8,277 nt of DNA from Spirochaetaceae bacterium (GCA_031257995.1 JAIRNN010000337.1:1-8277), one strand, 5' to 3'; positions 1-6,050 are shown, counted from the stretch's first letter. Notes: generated from the letters alone by a model not told the origin. Translations and numbers: made by a program.

Positions 1-23
1 CGGGCCAGCTCTTTTGCGCTCAT
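1..23 (-). CDS. 5' end of an unidentified minus-strand gene (partial)
   Basis: An ATG on the minus strand at 23-21 opens a frame reading MSAKELAR up to the window edge. It is preceded by a very strong Shine-Dalgarno sequence, AGGAGGA (minus sense, about 28-34), at good spacing, and by a promoter-like pair at 85-114. Only seven complete codons and part of an eighth are visible, so the product cannot be named. The gene is divergent from the phosphoesterase operon that starts at 241, and its leader contains a strong stem-loop. Confidence 0.6.
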
Positions 24-43
24 TGTGTCCTCCTAATATATCC

Positions 44-81
44 GAGGGGGTGATCGGCGAACCGTAGGTTCGCACTCCCTC
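44..81 (-). promoter_or_regulatory. Stem-loop in leader of the left-edge gene
   Basis: The inner stem is perfect: GCGAACC (57-63) pairs with GGTTCGC (67-73) across a three-base GTA loop. An outer stem pairs 44-51 with 74-81 over eight base pairs, including one G-T wobble, with 52-56 bulged on one side. The structure sits between the candidate promoter and the ribosome binding site of the minus-strand gene, ending about nine bases before that site. It could be an operator at the transcription start or a leader RNA hairpin affecting translation. The predicted start lies near 78, so the outer stem may be only partly transcribed. Confidence 0.5.
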
Positions 82-84
82 GTT

Positions 85-114
85 ACTATAGGGGGTGAAC
101 TTATCACTTATCAA
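85..114 (-). promoter_or_regulatory. Candidate sigma-70 promoter for the left-edge gene
   Basis: In minus sense TTGATA (114-109) is followed after 18 bases by TATAGT (90-85). This gives a 5/6 match to each consensus box and places the start near position 78, upstream of the AGGAGGA ribosome binding site. The sequence TCACCCCC occurs in the spacer (98-91) and again in the leader (53-46), which is compatible with a paired operator. This is a sequence match only. Confidence 0.45.
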
Positions 115-135
115 CGACACCTGCGGGGCAAGTGG

Positions 136-164
136 TCGACAAAACGAATGTGGTGTGATACGAT
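136..164 (+). promoter_or_regulatory. Candidate promoter for the phosphoesterase operon
   Basis: TCGACA (136-141) and TACGAT (159-164) are separated by 17 bases, 77 bases before the TTG start at 241. Matches are 5/6 and 4/6 to the -35 and -10 consensus. It is divergent from the promoter at 85-114, so the intergenic stretch probably serves both directions. Confidence 0.35.
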
Positions 165-240
165 GAGTTTTGAAGGTTGCCGTCCCGTGTTCCGCTGGGA
201 AGCGCCAAAAAGTGTTGCGGTGGAGGATGTTGCATAGCAA

Positions 241-897
241 TTGAAAATACTCTGCGTCTCAGATTTTATTGATCCGCTGGTCTACTCCGCTTCGATTAAG
301 GAGCGGTATCACGATGTGGATTTTGTTCTCAGCGCGGGGGATATGCCGCTTGACTATCTTGAGTTCATCGTGTCGAGCCTTGACAAGCCGTTGCTGCACA
401 TCTTCGGCAACCACAATCTGGAGGCGTATGAACTGTATCGGTCGCGGCTGCCCCCGATGTTCACAGCAGAGGATTTTCAGAGGACTATGCCGGGACAGGG
501 GACGACGCATATCTCCGACAGGGTGGTGCGGGAGAGCGGGTTGCTCATCGCCGGGCTTGGCGGCTCGATGATGTATAACCGGGGGCTCAATCAATGGACT
601 AATTTCCAGATGAATCTGCGGATTTTGCGGCTCGTGCCCCGGCTGCTCCTCAACAAGCTGCTCTACGGCCGGTATCTGGACATTCTGCTCACCCACGCGC
701 CGCCGGAGGGCATCCACGACCGGGAGGATCCCTGCCACAAGGGGTTCAAGGCGTTTCTGTGGTTTATGCGCGTGTTCAAGCCCCGATACCTGTTGCACGG
801 CCACATTCATCTCTACGACCTTACCGAGGTTCGGAAAAGTACGTATAATGAGACGGACATCATCAACGTATATAGTCACTACATTCTTGAGATTTGA
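241..897 (+). CDS. Calcineurin-like metallophosphoesterase
   Basis: This is a 218-residue cytoplasmic protein of the two-metal phosphoesterase superfamily, which hydrolyses phosphomono- or diesters; its substrate is unknown. Visible metal-binding motifs are D8 in VSDFID, GD at 33-34, GNH at 56-58, TH at 151-152 and HGHIH at 186-190. The usual D-x-H of the first motif is changed: the second ligand position is not histidine, and D11 may substitute. I recall this variant (SD-x-[VI]-D-x-L-Y) from a conserved subfamily in other bacteria, so it is probably not a defect. The start is TTG at 241, because a stop lies just upstream at 235-237 and MKILCVSD matches the family N-terminus. A GGAGG at 222-226 is 14 bases away, rather far. 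It is the first gene of an apparent operon, 18 bases before the next start. Confidence 0.88.
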   Translation: MKILCVSDFIDPLVYSASIKERYHDVDFVLSAGDMPLDYLEFIVSSLDKPLLHIFGNHNLEAYELYRSRLPPMFTAEDFQRTMPGQGTTHISDRVVRESGLLIAGLGGSMMYNRGLNQWTNFQMNLRILRLVPRLLLNKLLYGRYLDILLTHAPPEGIHDREDPCHKGFKAFLWFMRVFKPRYLLHGHIHLYDLTEVRKSTYNETDIINVYSHYILEI

Positions 898-915
898 GGA
901 AGGAGCGGTAAAACT

Positions 916-1842
916 TTGAACGATGTTATACAAATGCAAGCGGCGGAAGATTTCAGCCGTGCGCGCGGCGCTGCGATTTTGTCCCGTGTCGCGCATCTTA
1001 TTACCCCGGACCGGGACAGAATGATGTCGTTTAACGATGTCAAGGAAATTTTGCGGCCCAAAGGAGAAGTTTACCGGGGGATGCAAGAGGTGCCGATCAA
1101 GCTCATCGTCGGGAGTGAAGGCCGATACAGCGATTTTAACCGGCTTTTTCAGCCCAGATCCGATTTTCTGCGGGCACGCTGGCAGAAAGTCGATGAAGCG
1201 GCGCTGGGGCACGTAACGCTTCCCCCCATCTCGCTCTACGAGATAGGCGGAGTCTATTTTGTACGAGACGGCAACCACCGGGTCTCGGTCGCGCGGATTC
1301 AGGGCGTAGAGATGATTGACGCGGAAGTGATCAGCCTCACCTCTGAAATCCAGATTGACCCCTCGATGACAGAGGACGACATCAAGAAAAAAGTCTCCGA
1401 ATACGAGAAAAACATTTTCTACCTCAAGACCAACTTCGGGAAAATCACCGAGTTTTACGGCCTCGATTTCAGTGTCCCCGGCAGATACGACGTGATCTAC
1501 AACCACATCCTCGTGCACAAATACTTCATCGACGAGAAGCGCGAAACGGACTCGACCTTCCACGACGCGCTCCTCTCGTGGTTTAACAACGTCTTCATGC
1601 CGATCATCGAGATCATCCGCGAGGAAAAAATCCTCTCCCAGTTTCCGGGCCGCACCGAGAGCGACCTCTACGTGTTCATCGTGAAGCGCTGGGACTATCT
1701 GAAAAAGGAAGAGGGGGAAAACGTCACGGTGCTTGACGCGGCTAAAGACTTTTCCGAGAAATACGGCGAAAAGAAAAACTGGCTTTTCACCACGTCCCCC
1801 GCCGCGCCTGAGGAGAAACTTGACAACCCGTATGATAAATAG
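916..1842 (+). CDS. ParB/sulfiredoxin-like DGNHR-motif protein
   Basis: This 308-residue protein has no signal peptide or membrane segment. Residues about 57-140 resemble the ParB N-terminal/sulfiredoxin-like fold, with EVPIKLIVGS near 58-67 and VRDGNHRVSVAR at 116-127; DGxHR is the nucleotide-binding motif of that superfamily. The rest is mostly helical and charged, with a notable stretch GRTESDLYVFIVKRWDYL (245-262). I recognise it as a conserved family of unknown function sometimes annotated as a ParB-domain or regulatory protein. A chromosome-partitioning role is not supported, since no ParA or parS-like context is seen. The start is TTG at 916 with AGGAG at 901-905. It follows the phosphoesterase by 18 bases and overlaps the lipoprotein gene, so a shared transcript and possibly a shared function are inferred. 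Nucleotide binding or hydrolysis is possible but unproven. Confidence 0.75.
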   Translation: MNDVIQMQAAEDFSRARGAAILSRVAHLITPDRDRMMSFNDVKEILRPKGEVYRGMQEVPIKLIVGSEGRYSDFNRLFQPRSDFLRARWQKVDEAALGHVTLPPISLYEIGGVYFVRDGNHRVSVARIQGVEMIDAEVISLTSEIQIDPSMTEDDIKKKVSEYEKNIFYLKTNFGKITEFYGLDFSVPGRYDVIYNHILVHKYFIDEKRETDSTFHDALLSWFNNVFMPIIEIIREEKILSQFPGRTESDLYVFIVKRWDYLKKEEGENVTVLDAAKDFSEKYGEKKNWLFTTSPAAPEEKLDNPYDK

Positions 1843-3652
1843 ATTCATCTTCATTGCGGCCCTCATCGCGACCCTTTTTCTCGTAACATGCGAAAGTCTG
1901 CCTGGCTTATTGACTGCCGAACCCGGCGCGAGCATGACCCATGGCGATTTTCTCGTGGAAGTTACCGACGGCGAAAATGGGCGCGGCATCACCCTGTTAC
2001 GCTGGCTCCCCGACCGCAAGAAGGCGGCGATCCCCGCCAAAATAGAAAAAGTCCCGGTGACGGCAATCGGCGAAAGAGCCTTCGCGGACAAAACATTGTT
2101 GAAAGAGATAACGATCCCGCCGGGAGTGTGGAAGATTTCCGCAAATGCCTTTGAGAACTCGTCCGCAATACAAAAAGTTACGGCGCACAAAAAAAACCCT
2201 CGCTTTCTCAGCGTGTCCGGCATATTGTACGATCGGGAAAGCCTGGATAAAGTCTACTATCCCGTCGCGAAACATGATTTTGACTACCGTCTTTTGCGGC
2301 AAGACGATGCGGGAGAATCGGTCTATGCCCTGAGTGTGTCCGGCTACAAGGGCGCGGAAACAGTTGTCAGCGTTCCCGACGACGTACAGGGCTATCCCGT
2401 AACCGGCATCGCGGATCGGGCCTTTGCCGGGCTTGATTTCATAAAACGGGTGAAACTCCCCCGGCATCTCGATACGGTGGGCGAAGACGTGTTTGAAAAA
2501 TGTCTGCGTCTGGAAACGTTTGCGCTTTCCTCCCAAAACATCAACTACACAGTCAACGAGCGGGATTTGTACGATACCCGGACGGGAAAACTCGTCTGGT
2601 ATCCCGAAGCACAGGGCTATTTCCAATATGAAACGGTCAGTATGGAGGGAATCAGTTATATCGTCATCACGGGGGCCGGAAATACCAAGAAAAAGGCCGC
2701 GATCCCGCCTAAACTCAACGGCATTCGCGTGAATGAGATCGCAAGCGGTACCTTTGAAAACAATCCCGCGCTGACCGAAATCATCCTGTCCGATTCGATA
2801 TTCAAAATGGGAGTACGCGCCTTCGCGTTCAGCCCCAAACTCGCACATGTGACTCTCGGCAACAACCTCGCCGTCATTCCGCCGAGGGCCTTTTATGAGT
2901 GTACCGCGCTACAGGAAATCGTTATCCCCGATTCGGTGACAACGATCTCCCTCAACGCCTTTTCCGATTGTACGGCGTTGAAAACGGTAACGCTGGGGAG
3001 GCGGCTCGCGTCGCTGGAAAACAGTGCCTTTTCAGGCTGTTCCGCGCTGACCGAGATAGCCATCCCCGAACGGGTTTCCACCATCGGTGAAAATGCCTTC
3101 GCGGGTTGCCGCAACCTTCAGAACATCCGTGTCGATGAAAAAAACAAAGATTATGCCGATATTGACGGCGTTTTGTTCAACAAGGCCCAAACCGCCATTC
3201 TCCGTTTTCCGGAAGGCCGCCCGAGAAAACAGTACACGATCCCCGACAGCGTTGACAAAATCGGCAGCGCGGCGTTTTCATTTTGCCAGCGTCTTTCGAC
3301 CATCGACTTCCCCGAAAAACTGACCGTGATCGGGAATTACGCTTTCTTTTATTGTACTGCCCTTTACAATATCCGCTTGGGCGAAAACATCGTGGCTATC
3401 GGTAACGATGCCTTTTCAGGCTGTACCAATCTGGGCGAGATAAACTTTCCCGACAGCCTTCTTTCCATAGGCGATAGGGCCTTTGCCTCGTGCCGGGCGT
3501 TGCAGGCGGCGGCCCTTCCTCGCAATGTGGTCTCCATCGGGGAGAACGCCTTCCGCGATTGCGACCGTTTGACACAGGTCACTCTTTCGCGAAAAACGAA
3601 CGTGTCGTCTACCGCCTTTATGAACGCCGCCGAAATCTCCTACACCGACTGA
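1832..3652 (+). CDS. BspA-like leucine-rich-repeat lipoprotein
   Basis: The start is ATG at 1832, giving 606 residues and overlapping the preceding gene by 11 bases, with AGGAG at 1811-1815. The N-terminus is a lipoprotein signal: basic R4, a hydrophobic core at 5-18 and lipobox LVTC with C20 as the acylated cysteine. The mature protein is therefore probably membrane-anchored and extracytoplasmic. The body consists of LRR_5 (BspA/TpLRR) units of about 23 residues, clearest from about residue 310 to 600, with the recurring pattern IPDSVTTI...AFSDCTALKTVTL. Two or three less regular islands, such as the one containing YDTRTGKLVWYPEAQG, interrupt the array. Relatives in Treponema and oral bacteria act in adhesion or surface interactions; that role here is inference. 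A longer in-frame opening to 1733 exists, but it would replace the lipoprotein signal with non-signal sequence, so it is rejected. Confidence 0.9.
   Translation: MINRFIFIAALIATLFLVTCESLPGLLTAEPGASMTHGDFLVEVTDGENGRGITLLRWLPDRKKAAIPAKIEKVPVTAIGERAFADKTLLKEITIPPGVWKISANAFENSSAIQKVTAHKKNPRFLSVSGILYDRESLDKVYYPVAKHDFDYRLLRQDDAGESVYALSVSGYKGAETVVSVPDDVQGYPVTGIADRAFAGLDFIKRVKLPRHLDTVGEDVFEKCLRLETFALSSQNINYTVNERDLYDTRTGKLVWYPEAQGYFQYETVSMEGISYIVITGAGNTKKKAAIPPKLNGIRVNEIASGTFENNPALTEIILSDSIFKMGVRAFAFSPKLAHVTLGNNLAVIPPRAFYECTALQEIVIPDSVTTISLNAFSDCTALKTVTLGRRLASLENSAFSGCSALTEIAIPERVSTIGENAFAGCRNLQNIRVDEKNKDYADIDGVLFNKAQTAILRFPEGRPRKQYTIPDSVDKIGSAAFSFCQRLSTIDFPEKLTVIGNYAFFYCTALYNIRLGENIVAIGNDAFSGCTNLGEINFPDSLLSIGDRAFASCRALQAAALPRNVVSIGENAFRDCDRLTQVTLSRKTNVSSTAFMNAAEISYTD
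3025..3424 (+). repeat. Exact DNA repeat within the LRR coding region
   Basis: A 16-base sequence, TGCCTTTTCAGGCTGT, occurs at 3025-3040 and again at 3409-3424, both in frame and encoding AFSGC of an LRR unit. Most units have diverged at DNA level, so this identity hints at recent duplication or gene conversion between repeats, or simply shared codon choice. Confidence 0.5.
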
Positions 3653-3673
3653 TATATGAGACTATTCCAAAAG

Positions 3674-3813
3674 GTGGGGGAAGTCTTCCCCTATGCTCCT
3701 ACACCCTCCGCTATCCCCTCTGCGGGGTCTCTGCCCCCGCCACGTGGAGGGCCCCGAAGGGGCTTTCAAGAGCCCGGCGTGACAAGGAGCGGCGCAAACC
3801 CCTATGGGGTTTT
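3674..3813. repeat. GC-rich segment of short hairpins between LRR and pseudouridine synthase genes
   Basis: This gene-free stretch contains at least four very short inverted repeats: GGGGAA/TTCCCC with a three-base loop (3677-3691), CCCC/GGGG (3715-3727), the palindrome CCACGTGG (3740-3747) and GCCCC/GGGGC with a GAA loop (3751-3763). A fifth, AAACCCC/GGGGTTT, is listed separately as a terminator. Its density of hairpins differs sharply from the neighbouring genes. It has the look of a dispersed palindromic intergenic element, but only one copy is in the window, so repetitiveness is inferred. Short open frames on both strands here have no recognisable protein features. Confidence 0.4.
3796..3813 (+). 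terminator. Candidate intrinsic terminator after the LRR gene
   Basis: AAACCCC (3796-3802) and GGGGTTT (3806-3812) form a perfect seven-base-pair stem with a TAT loop, ending in four T residues (3810-3813). It lies about 145 bases after the LRR stop and 24 bases before the next start. The T run is short and partly in the stem, so efficiency is doubtful; it is nearly symmetrical and could act on either strand. Confidence 0.35.
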
Positions 3814-3836
3814 GGGGTGGCTTTACGTAACTGAAT

Positions 3837-4517
3837 ATGACGGAAATGAATACGACTGAACTGAAAACGAAGTTTCCCATCCCGATCCTCTACGAGGACG
3901 AGGATGTGTTTGTGCTGGACAAACCGGCGGGACTTGCCGTGCAGGGCGGAAAAAACATTACGCGTTCTCTGGACGCGCTACTGGAAGCGCACTTTTCACC
4001 GCGTCCTCTCCTCGTTCACCGCTTAGATCAAAACACGAGCGGCGCGATACTCGTCGCAAAGCACAAGGAAGCCGCCGCATTTTTCACGAAGATCATCGCA
4101 GGCCGCCGCATACAAAAAACATACCTCGCCGTCTGCAAGAAAAGCCCGATGTTAAAGCCGCAGAGCGTGATCGGCGAAACCATCACCGTCAAAGGCGAGG
4201 TCAAAAACGCGGTTACCCATTACCGCACGATTGCCGATGCCGGGGATTTTGCCCTTGTGGAACTGACGCTTGAAACTGGAAGAATGCATCAGATACGCCG
4301 CCACCTTTCCGCACTGAACGCGCCCGTCATCGGTGACGACAAATACGGCGATTTTACCCTGAACAAGGCTTTGAAAAAAGAACGGCACATAAAACACCTC
4401 CTTCTCCATTCCGCCCGGATAACCTTCCCCGCCGAGACCGGCCGCGTGACAGTCGAAGTGCCGCTACCCCCGTATTTTTCCACCTTCGCCGAATTAATCA
4501 CGGAAACCCACCGATAA
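3837..4517 (+). CDS. RluA-family pseudouridine synthase
   Basis: This 226-residue enzyme isomerises uridine to pseudouridine in rRNA or tRNA. Diagnostic motifs are LDKPAGLAV at 27-35, HRLDQNTSG at 61-69 with catalytic D64, KTYLA at 94-98, ETGRMHQIRRHL at 146-157 and GDDKYG at 166-171. There is no N-terminal S4 RNA-binding domain, and the length is close to E. coli RluA (about 219 residues) rather than RluC or RluD. The exact target cannot be read from the sequence. The start is ATG at 3837; an in-frame stop at 3828-3830 excludes longer forms and ATG at 3846 is an alternative. Neither has a convincing ribosome binding site. The last six codons (ITETHR) and the stop lie inside the degenerate repeat beginning at 4494, so the native C-terminus may have been replaced. 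Confidence 0.92.
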   Translation: MTEMNTTELKTKFPIPILYEDEDVFVLDKPAGLAVQGGKNITRSLDALLEAHFSPRPLLVHRLDQNTSGAILVAKHKEAAAFFTKIIAGRRIQKTYLAVCKKSPMLKPQSVIGETITVKGEVKNAVTHYRTIADAGDFALVELTLETGRMHQIRRHLSALNAPVIGDDKYGDFTLNKALKKERHIKHLLLHSARITFPAETGRVTVEVPLPPYFSTFAELITETHR

Positions 4518-4530
4518 ACACGGATCGCTG
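4494..4530 (+). repeat. Left copy of degenerate intergenic repeat
   Basis: This copy begins TTAATCAC, continues with GGAAAC and contains the motif ACACGGATCGC. The same family occurs in reverse orientation at 5399-5435, where the complement reads TTAATCACAGGGAAACAC and later GGATTAGCGC. The pair brackets the toxin-antitoxin module. It overlaps the end of the pseudouridine synthase gene and supplies its stop codon. Confidence 0.5.
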
Positions 4531-4539
4531 TGATTTTTT
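4519..4539 (+). terminator. Weak terminator-like hairpin after the pseudouridine synthase
   Basis: CACGG (4519-4523) pairs with CTGTG (4528-4532), including one G-T wobble, around an ATCG loop. It is followed by A and six T residues (4534-4539). The stem is short, but the position directly after the stop codon at 4515-4517 and the T run fit an intrinsic terminator. Confidence 0.4.
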
Positions 4540-4570
4540 GTGAAAAATACGTGGAAGCACTATTTTCCCA

Positions 4571-4599
4571 TTGACAGACTTTTATCGACGACATAGAAT
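4571..4599 (+). promoter_or_regulatory. Near-consensus sigma-70 promoter of the toxin-antitoxin module
   Basis: TTGACA (4571-4576) is a perfect -35 box, followed after exactly 17 bases by TAGAAT (4594-4599), a 5/6 match to the -10 box. It lies 22 bases before the antitoxin start, so the 5' leader is short. GGAGG at 4608-4612 is the ribosome binding site, nine bases before the ATG at 4622. This is the best-matched promoter in the window. Such modules are usually autorepressed by the antitoxin, but I see no clear operator palindrome. Confidence 0.75.
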
Positions 4600-4621
4600 A
4601 TAAGTATGGAGGATTGAGCGG

Positions 4622-4855
4622 ATGGAGATATCTGGTTATATTGAAAATGGGCAGTTCGTTCCCGACAGCCCGCTGGCTTTCGAGGGCCGGACAAGGGCGG
4701 TTTTAAGGGTGGCCGATCATGCGGCGATCAGCGTGGAAGAAAACCACTGGGCATGGGGAAAATTTCTTGATGCCATACAAAACATCGACGAGAAGTTGCC
4801 CGGAATGCCTGAACGTCTTCAGTTCAGGACTCCTGAGGAGATAGACCGTTTATGA
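4622..4855 (+). CDS. Antitoxin of a type II toxin-antitoxin module
   Basis: This is a small protein of 77 residues. The N-terminus (SGYIENGQFVPDSPLAFEGR, then a beta-like TRAVLRV) resembles short antitoxins whose first half is a beta-hairpin domain of the DUF104 kind. The C-terminal part is acidic, with the pattern typical of a flexible segment that wraps the toxin. The assignment rests mainly on context: its stop overlaps the ATG of a PIN-domain toxin by four bases (ATGA), the classic arrangement for translational coupling. It has a strong ribosome binding site and its own near-consensus promoter. The reading frame is intact although the partner toxin is broken. The family name is uncertain and I saw no classical AbrB or ribbon-helix-helix motif. 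Confidence 0.75.
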   Translation: MEISGYIENGQFVPDSPLAFEGRTRAVLRVADHAAISVEENHWAWGKFLDAIQNIDEKLPGMPERLQFRTPEEIDRL

Positions 4856-5261
4856 AGAGCTATGCCCTGGATACGAACATCGTCTCCTATGCGCTAAAGG
4901 GGCAGAAAAAGATACAGGAAAAAAAATGCGTGAAGCTTGGAACGAGGGTATGGCGGTGGTCATCCCGCCAATGATATATTTTGAGGTTAGACGACGGCTT
5001 TTCATAACCGGGGCTACGGGGCAAAAAAGAGGGTTTTTGAAGATATTTACGCGCATTCGAGAATTGACGTTATTGACAAAGAGCTGTTGGATCAGGCGGC
5101 ATCCCTTTATGCTGGTCTGCGGAAAAAGGGAATTACGATGAGTGACACCGACATTTTTGATAGCGGGGTCTTGCGTGGCCCATGATTACACCCTCGTCAC
5201 CAATAATATCAAACATTTCGCGGGCATAGAAAATTTAAACATGGTGAACTGGCTGGATTAA
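4852..5261 (+). pseudogene. vapC: VapC-like PIN-domain toxin, interrupted by three frameshifts
   Basis: A PIN-domain ribonuclease of the VapC type can be followed across three frames. The pieces are MKSYALDTNIVSYALKG (from 4852), GMAVVIPPMIYFEVRRRL, DIYAHSRIDVIDKELLDQ and AHDYTLVTNNIKHF, ending at a stop at 5259-5261. Catalytic acidic residues are visible: D7 in LDTN, E in YFEV and D in SDTDI, with TNN near the C-terminus. The frame changes fall in A8 (4919-4926, one A too few), A6 (5023-5028, one A too few) and T5 (5154-5158, one T too many). Correcting each by one base yields a continuous 136-residue protein of normal VapC length. As written, the product would stop 39 codons in and be inactive. 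It may be a genuine pseudogene or a set of homopolymer sequencing errors. VapC toxins cleave tRNA or rRNA; the target here is unknown. Confidence 0.85.
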
Positions 5262-5292
5262 TCCCCATGGCACCGTTGCGAATTCCCCCAAA

Positions 5293-5435
5293 CCCTTTTA
5301 CCTCTTATTCATCTGTCCCGCCATCTGACCCAATCCGGGCAATCTGTGGATCTTTTTATTAAAATCCGCATTAATCTGCGGACCCTTTTACTAAACCTGC
5401 GCTAATCCACGCAATCTGTGTTTCCCTGTGATTAA
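5293..5435 (-). repeat. Degenerate tandem intergenic repeats, right side of toxin locus
   Basis: Several related units occur in a row: AATCCGGGCAATCTGTGGAT (5332-5351), AATCCGCATTAATCTGCGGA (5363-5382) and AATCCACGCAATCTGTG (5404-5420), followed by TTTCCCTGTGATTAA to 5435. A weaker unit with ATCTGTCC and CATCTGACC lies at 5311-5329. The units are about 30-40 bases apart. The last one is the reverse-oriented counterpart of the repeat at 4494-4530. I recall AATCTGTG/AATCCG-type degenerate repeats from intergenic regions of several bacterial groups; their function is unknown. Confidence 0.55.
5353..5382 (-). terminator. Possible terminator between convergent genes
   Basis: TCCGCA (5365-5370) and TGCGGA (5377-5382) form a six-base-pair stem with a six-base loop. 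In minus sense it is followed by TTTTAATAAAAAG, and on the plus strand by CCCTTTTAC. It sits in the convergent gap between the toxin locus and the minus-strand operon, where a bidirectional terminator would be expected. The stem is short and is part of the repeat array, so this is tentative. Confidence 0.35.
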
Positions 5436-5444
5436 GGCTCCCCG

Positions 5445-6032
5445 TTAAAAATCGGTAAGGTAACACATCCCCAAAAGCAGAATATCGCGGGCAATGTCGC
5501 CTTTTTGCTCGAAGAACGCGCTCAAGTGGAGGCCGTACCAAAAAAAGAGGCCCATCGGCGGGTCGATGCGGAACGTGTAATCGAGGAAATCGTCTTTTCT
5601 GCTCTGTTCGCCAAAGAGCAGGTAGGCCAATTCGCGGATGATGTCGGAAAATTCGATGAGCGCGCCGGTATACTCGCCGCTTTCAATTTGTTTGACAAAG
5701 CCGGGAATCCGCCACTGGAGCCGGTCCTTGCGTTCCTCGTCGTCTTTTTCGACCCACGTCTTGGCGACCATAAGATCGAAGTTCTTCTCAAACCGCGAGA
5801 GAAAGAGGCTGAGGCCCCCGCCGTAGGGATCGTTGTTCTTTTTCGGCGGATGATTTTTCTTCGTTTCCTGCACGATACTCCGTTTGAGGCGGCTATAGGG
5901 CGCCGCGATCCCCAGCACTCTGGCAAAACCGTCGACCGCTTTCGTTGCGGGCGGCTTCCCCGAAGTCCATGCGCTTTCAGGAAAAAGATTCTCCACTACT
6001 TTATGATACTCGACCGGCACTTTCTGCTTCAT
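5445..6032 (-). CDS. Conserved-looking hypothetical protein, 195 residues
   Basis: I do not recognise this protein. It has no signal peptide and no clear membrane helix, and it is rich in charged residues with a lysine-rich stretch near 56-66 (QETKKNHPPKK). The middle (about 73-150) looks helical and amphipathic, and the C-terminus is hydrophobic and aromatic (PPMGLFFWYGLHL, 158-170; DILLLGMCYL, 183-192). Codon usage and frame integrity resemble the neighbours, so it is probably expressed. The start is ATG at 6032-6030 with GGTGAG just upstream, rather close. It begins 18 bases after the stop of the NYN-domain gene and is the last gene of that operon. A partner of the NYN protein or of the channel is conceivable but not shown. 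Confidence 0.7.
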   Translation of the reverse strand: MKQKVPVEYHKVVENLFPESAWTSGKPPATKAVDGFARVLGIAAPYSRLKRSIVQETKKNHPPKKNNDPYGGGLSLFLSRFEKNFDLMVAKTWVEKDDEERKDRLQWRIPGFVKQIESGEYTGALIEFSDIIRELAYLLFGEQSRKDDFLDYTFRIDPPMGLFFWYGLHLSAFFEQKGDIARDILLLGMCYLTDF

Positions 6033-6050
6033 AACTCACCATCTCTCTCA

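Noticed and set aside
57..73. tRNA fragment or T-arm
   Set aside because: GGTTCGC is present, but no acceptor, anticodon or D-arm can be folded around it.
227..244. Five-codon leader peptide MLHSN overlapping the phosphoesterase TTG
   Set aside because: GGAGG directly abuts its ATG with no spacing, so translation initiation there is unlikely; the same GGAGG more probably serves the TTG at 241.
259..2223. A 654-codon open frame on the minus strand
   Set aside because: It lies entirely antisense to the phosphoesterase, DGNHR and LRR genes, which have clear family motifs. The translation shows no recognisable domain. It arises from codon bias on the opposite strand.
1997..2848. A 283-codon minus-strand frame inside the LRR gene
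   Set aside because: It mirrors the repeated LRR coding sequence and has no independent start signals or domain.
3656..3880. Short frames on both strands across the hairpin cluster
   Set aside because: Pro-, Gly- and Arg-rich translations result from the GC-rich palindromes; no ribosome binding site or family is recognisable.
4918..4929. Programmed -1 frameshifting on the A8 run of the toxin gene
   Set aside because: The direction fits a -1 slip, but two further frame changes downstream, one in the opposite direction, would also be needed. Homopolymer length change explains all three more simply.
5293..5435. CRISPR array
   Set aside because: The repeated units are short and degenerate, with irregular spacing and no constant repeat or unique spacers.
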